A stretch of 64,000 nucleotides of DNA from JAEXOD01 sp963667875 (GCA_963667875.2 CAXXGC010000002.1:186001-250000); one strand, 5' to 3'. Positions 53,204 to 63,216 are shown, numbered from the stretch's first letter. The notes: a model not told the origin generated them from the letters alone. Program-made: numbers and translations.

Positions 53204-55213
53204 CTATTTTACTACAGTCATTTTTTTAACAGAATAATAATTCCCTGCTTTTATAGAATAAAAATAAATTCCACTTGATAACCCGCCGGGAACAGATGAT
53301 GTATTAAAACCAATGCTATAAGCACCCGCTTGTTTTTCCTGATTGACCAATGTAATAATTTCTTTTCCCAAAATATCATAAACTTTTAACGTTACAAAAC
53401 TTTGTTCGGGAATTGAATAATTAATTACAGTTTCGGGATTAAACGGATTTGGATAATTTTGTGTTAATTCAAATTTTTCGGGTTTTGGTGAACCATCATC
53501 AACACCCACTGAAATTAGTTCAAACTTAACATTGCTTAAATTAAATCCGCCATTATAAAAATTTAATACTAAAGTATGCGCGCCAACCGGAATTGGAATA
53601 TTTTGAACAACAACATTACTCCAGCTTGTCCACCCTCCGGTTGCGGGAATATCGATAAATGCCCCTAAATTTTGACCGTCTAAACGCATTAATATTTTAC
53701 CTGTACCGGCATTTGCGGCAACTCTAAATGTAAGTTTATAAATTCCTGTGGCAGCAACATTTATTGTATATGTTAAATATTCACCTGTATTAATCCAGCC
53801 TACATCATATCCGTTTGATGAAGCATCTGTGCATTTTTCAATATCAACACCGTCATTGCGGTACTGATAACCGCTGTTCCATACTGCGCTATTAGCAATA
53901 TTCTGGTAGTCGTTATCTTTATAAGCAAAACCGTTTTGACCGTAATCGTAATTTGAAGCATATAAAGTACCAGGAATTGTATTTAATCCAAAAGGCAAAG
54001 TAGAAGTTGTACCAACTTGTCTGAACATAGCATCAATTACACCATTGTTCATTGTGCAATTTTCAATTTTTAAGGCTTCGGCAAATTTATTTAATGCGTT
54101 TACGGTATAATCAACAGTAGGTTTTGAAGCTGTTCCGCTCCAGTATCTTAAAAGATAATCGTATTCAGCCGGTTTATTAACATACATCAAACTGTTATTG
54201 CCTTCCACTTTTTTAATTGTCCACCACGACCAGCCGATGTTAGTTGTTTCAAGCATCTTAATACAGTCAGTAAACCATTGGTTGGAATTTTCACCCGATT
54301 CCCCCATCCACAACGGACAGTTAGTTTCGTTACGCAGGGTATTTAAATATCCAATTGTGTTAAAATCGGTACTATTCCAATATTTATGAAAACTGTAAGC
54401 CATGTTATTATCCCATGCCGGACTTAATAAACCAAAATCGGTTGCATACCAGTTACCTTCAATAAACAAAATATGATTTTGGTCAACCAAACGAATTTCG
54501 TTTGTAATGGTTATAAACAAATCGCGCAACGGCTGATTGCCAACTGTACCAAAATTGTAAGCAGTTTCGTTTATCAAATCGTAACCACCAATCCACTCTT
54601 CATTTGCATAACGTGCCGCAAGGGTTTTCCATAAATAGATAGTGCGCAATTTTGCAATATCATCTTCCCACAATGGTAAATAAGCAGGATTATAATCTGC
54701 AATATTATCTTTGCTTTGTCCGCCAGGTGCAGCATGCAAATCTAAAATCAAATAAATTTGACTTTCTTTACACCATTGCAATAAACTGTCAATAGTTGCA
54801 AAGCCTTCTTCCGAATAACTGAAAGGCTGATCCTGAGGAGTTAATAAGTTAAAATGCATTGGCAAACGAATAGAGTTAAAACCCCATTCCTTTAGTTTTT
54901 GAACATCCTTACGGGTTACAAAATTTTTACGGTACAAATTAAAAAATTCGTCTGTTTTTTGTGTTCCAATTAAATCTTCAATTTTTTGGCGAAATTGCCA
55001 TGCAGCATTGGCAAAGGATGATGTCTGTAACATGTATCCTTCCGGAACAAGCCAGCCACCTAATCCTATACCACGCAGCAATACAGAGTTACCATTTCCG
55101 TCAACAATGTTTTTACCCGATCTCTTTAAAAAACCTTCCGCAAAAGCGGTGTTGATTGAAATAATTAATATTAAAATTATAAATAAAAATTTTGTCGTAT
55201 TCTTTCTAATCAT
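53204..55213 (-). CDS. Secreted GH5 glycosidase with CBM and T9SS sorting domain
   Basis: 669 residues. Signal peptide (LFIILILIISINTAFAEG), then a GH5 barrel (about 30-375): VLLRGIGLGGWLVPEG, GFNSIRLPMHF, HAAPGGQSKDN, acid/base Glu in GYDLINETA, FHKYW, nucleophile Glu in PLWMGESGENS, and WSWWTIKK. A beta-sandwich carbohydrate-binding module of CBM6/35 type follows (about 385-560; NTGEYLTYTINVAATGIYKL, VPVGAHTLVLNFYN-like end). The T9SS signal is LTQNYPNPFNPETVINYS with a VKKMTVVK end. Likely an endo-glucanase or related beta-glycanase exported to the surface. Single gene. Confidence 0.93.
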   Translation of the reverse strand: MIRKNTTKFLFIILILIISINTAFAEGFLKRSGKNIVDGNGNSVLLRGIGLGGWLVPEGYMLQTSSFANAAWQFRQKIEDLIGTQKTDEFFNLYRKNFVTRKDVQKLKEWGFNSIRLPMHFNLLTPQDQPFSYSEEGFATIDSLLQWCKESQIYLILDLHAAPGGQSKDNIADYNPAYLPLWEDDIAKLRTIYLWKTLAARYANEEWIGGYDLINETAYNFGTVGNQPLRDLFITITNEIRLVDQNHILFIEGNWYATDFGLLSPAWDNNMAYSFHKYWNSTDFNTIGYLNTLRNETNCPLWMGESGENSNQWFTDCIKMLETTNIGWSWWTIKKVEGNNSLMYVNKPAEYDYLLRYWSGTASKPTVDYTVNALNKFAEALKIENCTMNNGVIDAMFRQVGTTSTLPFGLNTIPGTLYASNYDYGQNGFAYKDNDYQNIANSAVWNSGYQYRNDGVDIEKCTDASSNGYDVGWINTGEYLTYTINVAATGIYKLTFRVAANAGTGKILMRLDGQNLGAFIDIPATGGWTSWSNVVVQNIPIPVGAHTLVLNFYNGGFNLSNVKFELISVGVDDGSPKPEKFELTQNYPNPFNPETVINYSIPEQSFVTLKVYDILGKEIITLVNQEKQAGAYSIGFNTSSVPGGLSSGIYFYSIKAGNYYSVKKMTVVK

Positions 55214-55490
55214 GGAATGTTTTTCTCTTATTGTAATTTAATTCAATTAAATATAATGCTTACTTAATTATAGCAAAAATCAATCCAAGTTATAAACGTG
55301 CTTAAGGAGTGGATTTTAGCATTTAATTGACTTCTCTTTATGTTGATTTTATTACTATAATAATTAAAAGTTATTGAATTAATAAAAACATCGAAAATTA
55401 TAAATAATTGCAACTAACTTAAATTATTATTAAATTTATTTTTAAATAGCCAAACAAAAAAAATTATTGACAATTTAGGAAATAAACCAA

Positions 55491-56279
55491 ATGAACCTTT
55501 TTAATTTAAATAAACCCATCATTGGAATGATACATGTTGAAGCCTTACCCGCTACACCCAAATATAAAGGCAGTATTAAATCAATAATTGAAAAAGCCAA
55601 AGAAGAAGCAGCAACTTACGCAAATCTTGGCATTAATGTTTTAATGATTGAAAACATGCACGATACTCCTTATTTAAATAGAATTGTAGGTCCCGAAATT
55701 ATCTCAAATATGAGTATTATTATGTACGAGATAAAAAAAGAATTTGGTTTGCCTTTAGGCATACAAATACTTGCCGGAGCTAATAAACAAGCTTTGGCCG
55801 CAGCACAGGCAGCTGGCGGTGACTTTATCCGAGCTGAAGGTTTTGTATTTGCTCATGTTGCCGATGAAGGCACATTTAACAGCGATGCCGGCGAATTACT
55901 TAGATACAGAAAACAAATTGGTGCCGAAAATATTTTGATTTTTACTGATATAAAAAAGAAACACAGTTCACACTCCATAACTGCAGATACGGATATTGTA
56001 GAAACCGCAAAAGCCGCTGAATTTTTTATGAGTGACGGAGTTATAATAACCGGTAGCAGTACTGGACATGAACCCTCATTGGCCGAAATCCAAGAAGTAC
56101 AGGAAGGTGTTAATATTCCGGTTTTGGCAGGTTCGGGTATTACAGCAAACAACATTTGCGATTATAAAGATCATTGCGACGCTTTTATTATTGGTTCGTA
56201 TTTTAAGTCTGGCGGTAACTGGCAAAACCCAATTGACCCCGATAGAGTTAAAAAATTCCTTAGAGCTTTTGGAAAATGA
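55491..56279 (+). CDS. BtpA/SgcQ-family TIM-barrel protein
   Basis: 262 residues. The BtpA-family phrases are clear: PIIGMIHVEALPATPKY, LMIENMHDTPYL, GIQILAGANKQALAAAQAAG, FIRAEGFVFAHVADEG, and GVIITGSSTGHEP followed by VLAGSGITANN and FIIGSYFK, a phosphate-binding barrel pattern. BtpA is known for photosystem I stability in cyanobacteria, but in other bacteria family members have no settled role and may act on a sugar or nucleotide. Single gene followed by a strong terminator. Confidence 0.9.
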   Translation: MNLFNLNKPIIGMIHVEALPATPKYKGSIKSIIEKAKEEAATYANLGINVLMIENMHDTPYLNRIVGPEIISNMSIIMYEIKKEFGLPLGIQILAGANKQALAAAQAAGGDFIRAEGFVFAHVADEGTFNSDAGELLRYRKQIGAENILIFTDIKKKHSSHSITADTDIVETAKAAEFFMSDGVIITGSSTGHEPSLAEIQEVQEGVNIPVLAGSGITANNICDYKDHCDAFIIGSYFKSGGNWQNPIDPDRVKKFLRAFGK

Positions 56280-56288
56280 TAGTTTTTG

Positions 56289-56307
56289 AACCCGCACCCG
56301 GCGGGTT
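56289..56307 (+). terminator. Rho-independent terminator after the BtpA-like gene
   Basis: AACCCGC / GCGGGTT with a 5-base loop, followed by TTCTTTT, 10 bases past the stop. Confidence 0.82.
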
Positions 56308-56364
56308 TTCTTTTAAATGAGATATTACACTTATAGTTTAAATGAAGGTCGTTTCACTCATTAT

Positions 56365-56439
56365 GAATTCCAGAGGAATTCCATGTCTATAACCACACAA
56401 AAGAGACAAATCCCCGAACTTTGGAAAAGCTCCATGTCT
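56365..56439. repeat. Dispersed palindromic repeat, copy A
   Basis: Begins GAATTCC-AGA-GGAATTC, then CATGTCT and ATAACCAC, and ends AAGCTCCATGTCT. The second palindrome of the unit is degenerate here. It matches copy B at 56615-56688 over most of 75 bases. Confidence 0.75.
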
Positions 56440-56591
56440 ATTATAGCATATTACATTGTACTCTTCCAGAGTACGGTTTGTTGGGGGTTTTTGCTTGTTA
56501 CAGCCATTAAACTGCTCCGTAGTTTTTATATAATTGGCTTCAATATGTATATAAACAAAATCATGGTAATCCTTAAATCAGGCTAATCAAG

Positions 56592-56608
56592 GTTCAGACA
56601 ATGTTTTG
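56592..56608. repeat. 17-base motif, first copy
   Basis: GTTCAGACAATGTTTTG occurs here and identically at 63736-63752. The flanks also agree in part (AATCAAG / AATCACA before it). It lies 6 bases before repeat copy B. Confidence 0.7.
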
Positions 56609-56614
56609 CATTAA

Positions 56615-56688
56615 GAATTCCAGAGGAATTCCATGTCTGTAACCACGGTCAAAGACACCTCCCCCCGAGCTTCGGCGAAGCTCCATGT
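56615..56688. repeat. Dispersed palindromic repeat, copy B
   Basis: Same opening palindrome GAATTCC-AGA-GGAATTC, then CATGTCTGTAACCAC, then a second perfect palindrome GAGCTTCG-G-CGAAGCTC and TCCATGT. It resembles REP/MITE-type intergenic units of the Bacteroidota group. Nothing in it codes. Confidence 0.75.
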
Positions 56689-56934
56689 TAATAATCAGTA
56701 ATCACAAAAAGTCTTTCACTATATTATAGATACTCTATACAGTAACAGTATTTTACATAGTACTCTTTATGTGATACCAATCACCATCATCCCTTCAAAC
56801 AACAATTTGTCTTGTAAAATGAATATTCTAATAATAAATTTCACTAATAAATATTTTAACTTTAGTCTATTTTTTGAACTGACTAAAATCTTTATTTTTA
56901 TTTTGAGAATTAAATTATCTTTTTAGGGGGAAAA

Positions 56935-58053
56935 ATGAAAAGATTATTTGTTTTAATTTTATTATTTGCACAGTTTTTAATTAGTTCATGCAGTAAAGAT
57001 AATTCTGTTGAATCAAATTACACATCAGACGGGAAATTTGAAATTGTAATTAATGATATTCCGTATCAAACAGATAAGTACATCAGAATTCCTTACACAA
57101 TAAAAATGTGGGAGTTTGGGAAAGAAAATTTAGAGTTAAAACGAATACAAATATTTGATTATGATTCACAAACTTTATTGATGGAAATTGGGGAAACTGA
57201 ATTGCCTTACATTTACAAAGCTCCCCTTGATCCAATACCCGGAGTTACTGTGGACAATATTACAAGTTATTATATGTCAATACAACTTATTATTCCATTA
57301 GGTAATATAAAACCTTATAAAATAAGCCACCGATTTGTATTCAAAAAACCACTAAACAGTAAAGAAATAATACTTGACGGAGCTGTTTTTACGCCTCGGT
57401 TTAATGAAACTCCACTAATTATATCGTCTCCGGTAAAAGGTAAAAACTGGGTTTTTATTAATCAATCAACAATGGCTTATCATTTTTACACATTGTTTTT
57501 TGTTGACGGAAAAATATCCAGAAGTGAAAGATTTGCATTCGATAATTTAAGATTAAATGAATCTTTGGATGATATATACTCCGGTGATCCCAAAGTAAAC
57601 AGCTCGTATTTTAACTACCACGATACCCTTTATGCAGTAGCAGGCGGTACGGTAATATCAATAAAAGACGGCAGACCGGAAAATCATGGTGATGCTCAGG
57701 ATGCTCAAATGAACAGTCTTGACGAACTTGCAGGCAACTATTTAATACTAAAAATGGGCGAAGGAGTATATGCTTTTTTCTGTCATTGTGCCCCCAATAC
57801 GTTTATGGTGCACGAAGGAGATATCATAAATGAGGGAGATCCTATTGCGTTATTGGGAAATTCCGGTAACTCTACAGCACCTCATTTGCATTTTCAAATA
57901 ACGGATGGACCCGATCTTTTCTTCTCAAACGGAATACCTTTTGTGTTAAAAAGATACAAAAAAACAGCCGAATACGGGGTTGGAAATCTTGCTCCGGTTG
58001 AAATATATAACTCAATGATGGAACAACCCGTCATTATGAGTTTTGATTTTTAG
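56935..58053 (+). CDS. M23-family metallopeptidase lipoprotein
   Basis: 372 residues. Lipoprotein signal (LILLFAQFLISSC, lipobox ending at Cys19). The N-terminal ~200 residues form beta-rich domains without a recognised name. The C-terminal M23 (LytM-type) domain has DTLYAVAGGTVIS, FCHCAP, GDIINEGDPIALLGNSGNS and the metal-binding PHLHFQ. The first ligand His of the usual HxxxD motif is not clear before DTLYAVAGG, so activity is uncertain. Such proteins cleave peptidoglycan peptide bonds or act as division/envelope scaffolds. An AGGGGG precedes the ATG. Confidence 0.85.
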   Translation: MKRLFVLILLFAQFLISSCSKDNSVESNYTSDGKFEIVINDIPYQTDKYIRIPYTIKMWEFGKENLELKRIQIFDYDSQTLLMEIGETELPYIYKAPLDPIPGVTVDNITSYYMSIQLIIPLGNIKPYKISHRFVFKKPLNSKEIILDGAVFTPRFNETPLIISSPVKGKNWVFINQSTMAYHFYTLFFVDGKISRSERFAFDNLRLNESLDDIYSGDPKVNSSYFNYHDTLYAVAGGTVISIKDGRPENHGDAQDAQMNSLDELAGNYLILKMGEGVYAFFCHCAPNTFMVHEGDIINEGDPIALLGNSGNSTAPHLHFQITDGPDLFFSNGIPFVLKRYKKTAEYGVGNLAPVEIYNSMMEQPVIMSFDF

Positions 58054-58781
58054 TCTCTTAAATAAATATATGTAGAATCTAGATGCGGCTATAAATTGCA
58101 AAACATCGGAAAAACAAAAAAAAATTTTAATATTTGTGACACTAAACTTTTTATAATTTTTGAAATTACGGAGCATCTTTAATAGATTTAAATACAACAA
58201 TTGTTTGGGAGCATGTTAAAGCATTTATCCGTTTACAATTGGAAATACTTGATCCCAATTGTTAATAAACTTTACGGCAACAAATGCTCCCACATTTTAA
58301 CAATTTTTTTATCCGGTTTTAGTGGGTAATTTTTGTTTATTAATAATAATTAAAAACACGTGATCCATATCAATTAGCCAATGCCACTAAATTGATAACC
58401 TTAAAAAGAAATAGCTCTAAACATTTAATAAGAAGTACCTTAACTTATTATATTTAATAAAGTTAAATATAATTTAATAATAATAAATAAAGCTATAACA
58501 AAACAAATGTTCATGAGTTTTCATTTTTTGTTTTTTGTAATTTTTAAGAATGAAATTGATGACAATAACGAAGCATTTTTTTGCAAGATGGTAATTAATA
58601 GCAGTACTTTGTATTTTTTATTAGTGCTGAATGTTGTGGATTTATTTTATAAAAACAGTTTACATGTACTTCCCCTGCTATTGAGGATGTCCATTCCAAT
58701 TTAGGAGCAGGCACATAGAATAACAATATAAGTTCATCAAACCTGCTCCGGCACTGTAATCTTATAGCTTAAACAGGCTGT
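58054..58781. other. Gap with a nested inverted repeat
   Basis: 728 bases between two converging genes. Apart from the nested inverted repeat at 58207-58291 (listed separately) I see only AT-rich sequence. A 65-codon frame at 58507-58704 has no support. Confidence 0.5.
58207..58291. repeat. Nested inverted repeat
   Basis: Outer arms GGGAGCAT (58207-58214) and ATGCTCCC (58284-58291), inner arms ACAATTGG (58235-58242) and CCAATTGT (58255-58262). Imperfect similarity extends outward (TTGTTTGGGAGCATGTTAAA against the complement of the right side). It may be a decayed miniature element. Confidence 0.6.
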
Positions 58782-60155
58782 TCAATCAGCATAAGGTTTG
58801 GCATAAAGCTGTTCTTTTTTAACTCCGTTTTCCTTGGATTGCTGCATCCACCCGTGTGTTCCAAACTTTTTATACATCCATTGCCATAAACCAAACGACA
58901 ATCCGGGTATTGGAATTTTTGTCATTATTTCCTGTGCGCTTTCAGAAACAACACGCCCTTCTGCCAAATCTTTTGCAATTTCGTTTAGGGCTTCAATTAA
59001 CAGGTTTACAGGCAATCCTTTCCGTTTTGGATCATTAAGTGGAGTTCCAATTCCAAATGCCTCTCCGGCCCCAATAGAAAGCCCGCCGGCCCATATTAAG
59101 CCGCTGTTATATGCAAAATTGTAACAAATTGCCAGTGCTAAAGCATTCTGCTGATACTCAGGAAAACCACAATTAACTATTGTATAAAATACCTGTGCTT
59201 TTTTCTCATGCATACTATTTTTATGTCCGGCAATTATTTCAAGTGCTTTGGTTGCCATATAAGGTAATGCATCGGCATATAAAGGAAAAGCGAATATTAT
59301 GATGTCATTCCTATCCACAGCGGCACATAAATCGGACTGTCCGGTTTCCCTATCTATGTTTCGTTTTAACGTATAGGTTTCCGTAACACAACCGTACAAT
59401 TTCATCTTTTGAAGTAAATATTCTCCAAATATACTTGAGGACGAACGGCGTATTACACGGGGACTTCCTACAATTAGAAGAACCTTTTTTGAATCCTTTG
59501 TATTGTTTTTAATGTCATCCGGTCTAACTGTAGGAAAATATTTCATTGTTTCTTCCATTAAAGGAAAAGAATCTATTCGGGTAAAAACATCCTTAATTTT
59601 TGTTGTTATTGTTTGGTTATTTTCTTCAGTACTTATTACTTCAGCAGCGTATGACGGCACATTAAAATTTATGGCATTACGTCCTGCCAATGTTTTAAAT
59701 ATACCGGCTTCGGTGCTTTCATACCTCTTTTGAACACCAATACTTATTAAACGCGGATACTTTTTATAACGCGGTTCGTGATGCATTTCATTTTCATACT
59801 TCTTAAAAAACGGCAAAATTAAAGCAATAAATCTTTCAATAATTATTTTAACAGTTGATGAATAACCGCCAAAAGTAACCGGAGTAAATAAAATTGTAAC
59901 ATCACTTTGTATTACTTTTTTAATTATTTCAGTCCCTTCATCGGTGGAAGAACACTTGCCGGGTGTTTTAACCCAGCACCCAAAACAGCCCGAACAATGG
60001 GCAAGTTTGTAATCCCTAAGGTTATAAGTAACAACTTCCGAATCCGCATAATCCTGTTTAACAGCTTCCTGAAGTAAACTAAACGGTACATCTAAATAGT
60101 TATCTCCTGCCCCGGCACCATTTAATATAACAATTTTTGCTTTTGTAGTTTTCAT
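58782..60155 (-). CDS. Fusion of two NADPH-dependent FMN reductase/flavodoxin-like domains
   Basis: 457 residues. The first half (about 1-215) has IVILNGAGAGDNYLDVPF, the CSGCFGCWVKTPGKC cysteine-rich phrase typical of FMN reductases of the multimeric flavodoxin/WrbA-like group, and FTPVTFGGYSS. The second half (about 225-400) repeats the fold: VLLIVGSPRVIRRSSSSIF, IIFAFPLYADALPYMA and VNCGFPEYQQNALALA. Each would bind FMN; the two cysteines in the first may bind iron or be redox-active. Function is presumably quinone or electron-carrier reduction. Stands alone. Confidence 0.85.
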   Translation of the reverse strand: MKTTKAKIVILNGAGAGDNYLDVPFSLLQEAVKQDYADSEVVTYNLRDYKLAHCSGCFGCWVKTPGKCSSTDEGTEIIKKVIQSDVTILFTPVTFGGYSSTVKIIIERFIALILPFFKKYENEMHHEPRYKKYPRLISIGVQKRYESTEAGIFKTLAGRNAINFNVPSYAAEVISTEENNQTITTKIKDVFTRIDSFPLMEETMKYFPTVRPDDIKNNTKDSKKVLLIVGSPRVIRRSSSSIFGEYLLQKMKLYGCVTETYTLKRNIDRETGQSDLCAAVDRNDIIIFAFPLYADALPYMATKALEIIAGHKNSMHEKKAQVFYTIVNCGFPEYQQNALALAICYNFAYNSGLIWAGGLSIGAGEAFGIGTPLNDPKRKGLPVNLLIEALNEIAKDLAEGRVVSESAQEIMTKIPIPGLSFGLWQWMYKKFGTHGWMQQSKENGVKKEQLYAKPYAD

Positions 60156-60363
60156 AATATTTTTCTAATTATTGTAAGCTAAATAATTAATTTGTTATAA
60201 TTAGAAAATTAAACAATTAATAAATTATATACAAATAGGCACAAGATGTAATCGTTTTTTTGAATAAATGGCATTTTTTAACTGTTTTTTCGAGTTAGTT
60301 AGAGTAATATTAAAAGAACATTGTTGACTTGCCCGATAAATTATTAGATTTATTTATCCACTT

Positions 60364-60486
60364 ATGCAGCAAAACAACGGCAAACTTTCCCCTAAAAAAA
60401 GGGGTACACATTTTAGCTTTTTAACAGATGATGAAATTAAACAGATGGAAGAGGTGGTTAAAAGTATTTATTTTAGTAAGGAATAA
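60364..60486 (+). CDS. Short hydrophilic protein or gene remnant
   Basis: 40 codons, ATG to TAA. The product, beginning MQQNNGKLSPKKRGTHFSF and continuing LTDDEIKQMEEVVKSIYF, has the composition of a real protein but no family I recognise and no clear ribosome binding site. It lies in a 697-base gap (60156-60852) that otherwise shows nothing. It may be a remnant of a longer gene. Confidence 0.35.
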   Translation: MQQNNGKLSPKKRGTHFSFLTDDEIKQMEEVVKSIYFSKE

Positions 60487-60852
60487 GTTGCTGTACAAAA
60501 ATCCAGATCGAGAATATTTAAAATATGACTTAAGATCAAGAAAAATAAAACTTCATCAATAATTATACTTTTTGATGCCACAACTTCATAATCACTTTTT
60601 GAAAATTATTAAAATTTCTAATGCTGTTTTTATTATTCAACTGGATATATTAGATTTACTAAAGATATCAACTAAAAAGAAAGGAATCCCTTAATACATA
60701 AAATTTAAATGTCCTTCATATTTTATGTATACATTGGTATCTTTGTCTTCTACAAAAGTTTTTCCTATCACTAAATAATGTAAACATCACAAAAAAACAA
60801 CTATTAAACAAAATCATACAGCAAAATAATCTAAATTATTTCAACATAAGGG

Positions 60853-61767
60853 TTACTTCTTTACGGCAATTATTGATGTAATTGCCTTATTCTTATTCAC
60901 AGGCATTCTTCCTGAGGAACCAAGAGTGATTTCCATATTAATTTTTGATTTAGATATGGGTTCATCATATATAATGTAATCTAATTCAATAACTTGCAAA
61001 GAAGTTACCGATGCTCGCTCTTTATGATAGTCCAAAAATTCTTTTTTCGCTACTTCACTATCAGGCTCCTCTGTTCTATCAGCAACTTGCAAAACACCAC
61101 CTATTTTTAATAAATCATCAGCAATTTCATATGTTTTATTTTGAACTCTTATTCTGTATTCTCCGGGTGAAGCAATATTTAAGACGGCAATATTTTCACA
61201 TTCATGCCGCAGGAGATGAGTACCAATCAACCAAATTGTTATTGCATCAAACTTTTGCAATGAATTTAAAAAGTCATACAATTCTTGATCGAAAAGTATG
61301 TCGGCTTCAATTAGTAATATGTCGGAACTAAATATTAGTTTGTTGGGTTCTACTAATATTTCATGAGTCGAGGGACCAAGTCCTCGAAAATTTAATCTAC
61401 GAATTACTTCCACATTATACTTTTCTTTTTCTAATAATTTTTTAGCTTCTGATATGCAACTAAAATTCTCATCAATTGATATAATTTTTGCGTCTGGATA
61501 TTTTTTCTTAAGTGCCAAAATCCCACTACCTTCACCACAACCTATATCCAGGATCAATTTAGGATTATATTGATCTATTTTATTAGCTAACCAAGTATAA
61601 TATCCCTTAGAGGTAAAATGATTTGCATTAATTTTCCAGCTATCTATATAGATTTCATGAGACTTTATTGGACGTAAATCATCATTTGCGTTATCTAGGA
61701 TAAAATGACAATTCTTAAACTTTCTTCCACTACCACATGGGCAGGGTTCATTTCTGTTAATACCCAT
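60853..61767 (-). CDS. SEC-C-motif class I methyltransferase
   Basis: 304 residues. A SEC-C zinc motif opens the protein (NEPCPCGSGRKFKNCHF, about 6-22). A class I SAM methyltransferase follows with motif I LILDIGCGEGSGILALK (about 75-91), acidic loop IISIDENFS, then VEVIRRLNFRG and a long C-terminal sheet. A SEC-C finger on a methyltransferase suggests protein or ribosome/nucleic-acid recruitment; the substrate is unknown. Isolated from neighbours; the next gene upstream on the strand is the broken nuclease gene, and both may belong to an accessory island. Confidence 0.82.
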   Translation of the reverse strand: MGINRNEPCPCGSGRKFKNCHFILDNANDDLRPIKSHEIYIDSWKINANHFTSKGYYTWLANKIDQYNPKLILDIGCGEGSGILALKKKYPDAKIISIDENFSCISEAKKLLEKEKYNVEVIRRLNFRGLGPSTHEILVEPNKLIFSSDILLIEADILFDQELYDFLNSLQKFDAITIWLIGTHLLRHECENIAVLNIASPGEYRIRVQNKTYEIADDLLKIGGVLQVADRTEEPDSEVAKKEFLDYHKERASVTSLQVIELDYIIYDEPISKSKINMEITLGSSGRMPVNKNKAITSIIAVKK

Positions 61768-61913
61768 AATACACCTTTAAATATTTTTATCTGCTAAGTT
61801 AAATTATTGGATGAATCCTCTAAATAAAAATATTGCTTGTTCAAATAAATAAAGCAATAACATGTCAGTATGAATATGGTACTTATATTGGACTGAACTT
61901 ACCAATGTTTTAT

Positions 61914-63216
61914 TTAACATTGTTCAAATATAAGTTCCTCCAACCAATCCAGAAGATTAATTTTATTTTTAATATAAATATCCAATTTGTTTTTATCAAT
62001 TAATAATATTTTATATCCATCTCGACCACATCTACGAGCGTGTTCATAACTACCTTTTGTAAAACCAGAAGTTGAAATAAAAATACCTAATTTACACAAT
62101 GATTTCCTTTCTAAAATTTTAACTTCAAAATCTCTAATTTCTTTTACCTCGGTTTTCTTTTTTTTGATTCTTGCATTCGGCCAAAATAAGAGGGGACTGC
62201 AAAGAATTCCAGAACGAATCATTAACTCTATTAATAATTAAAAGATCGATTTCTTCACCACGATGATTTACATTTTGCTTTACTTTAAATCCCTTTGAAT
62301 TACAAAAAATGCTTGATACTAAATTTTCCAAAAATTGTCCCTTTTCCTTTGCACTAACAATTGCGTTTTGCCCATGATAAGTTAAACTTTTATTTACCAT
62401 ATTTGAATCTAATATCTGATTAAAGATATTTGCAGAAATATAATTTCTTCTATATAGTGTTGAGCGCAATGCCATTAAAAATCGAGCGATTGCTTTTTCA
62501 TCTAGTGATTTATTGGTATTAATTAATCCTGTAAACTCAAATTCTATTTGTATATCATTATTGCTCGCGAATATTTTAAGCCCAATATCATAGAGATTAA
62601 TTAAATCTATTGTTCCATCATTTTTATCAAGGAATTCCTCATTTAAATGATATAAATATGGATCATTTTGTAAAAATTGACGTAAACAATCCCTCTCATA
62701 AGCTTCCCTATCAAAATTAGTGGTATTCTGAATTGATGTTGAATTTATCTCATCTTGTAATCTTTGCTCATAATCATTTATATTTCCGTGGCATTTGTTG
62801 TATGCCAATACTTTCATAAATTCTTCATTTTTATCTAGCTTTTTAAAATACCGGTGCAGAAAGTAGTCGGCCATTCTATTAACATCTCGCACAGTATTTC
62901 TTTCATTTTGGGCATATAAAACATTTGAACAGAAATAATGTAAACTTTCTTTATAGTTTTTATAATTAAAGGCATAATACTCAAAATGAAGACAACGCAT
63001 TGTATCCGCACTAATTCCAAATTTCTCTAATCTAATTACTGCTTTTTCACAGGTAGTAATGAATTTATGTTCAGTAAATTTATTTTCAACATCATAAGTA
63101 GAACAATAATCTTCAACATCAAAGAATAAAGAGACAACTTCAGGGATATAATCTTTCCATGCAAGATTTGTTGAACCTATATATAGATTACAGTAAGTAC
63201 CCAAAACAACCTTCAA
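61914..63216 (-). pseudogene. HEPN/Toprim-N-like and restriction-endonuclease-like protein split by a frameshift
   Basis: Two overlapping frames read as one gene with a one-base slip in an A8 run (complement of 62158-62165). Frame one (from 63216) gives VLGTYCNLYIGSTNLAWKDY at the N-terminus, reminiscent of HEPN/Toprim-associated N-domains, a helical middle, then GQFLENLVSSIFCNSKGFKV, EEIDLLIINRV and ILAECKNQ, the D...ExK core of a restriction-endonuclease-like fold. It then stops after KKENRGKRN. The other frame continues with TEVKEIRDFEVKILERKSL, GIFISTSGFTKGSYEHARR and a C-terminal LDWLEELIFEQC, exactly what should follow ECKN in this fold. The joined product would be about 435 residues. 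Either a real disruption, a sequencing slip, or recoding. Confidence 0.75.

Noticed and set aside
53204..55213. T9SS secretion machinery nearby
   Set aside because: Only cargo proteins with sorting domains are present; no Por/Gld core component was found in the window.
56317..56586. 89-codon open frame downstream of the BtpA-like gene
   Set aside because: It runs straight through palindromic repeat copy A and has no protein-like features.
58507..58704. 65-codon open frame
   Set aside because: AT-rich, hydrophobic by base composition only, no ribosome binding site or family.
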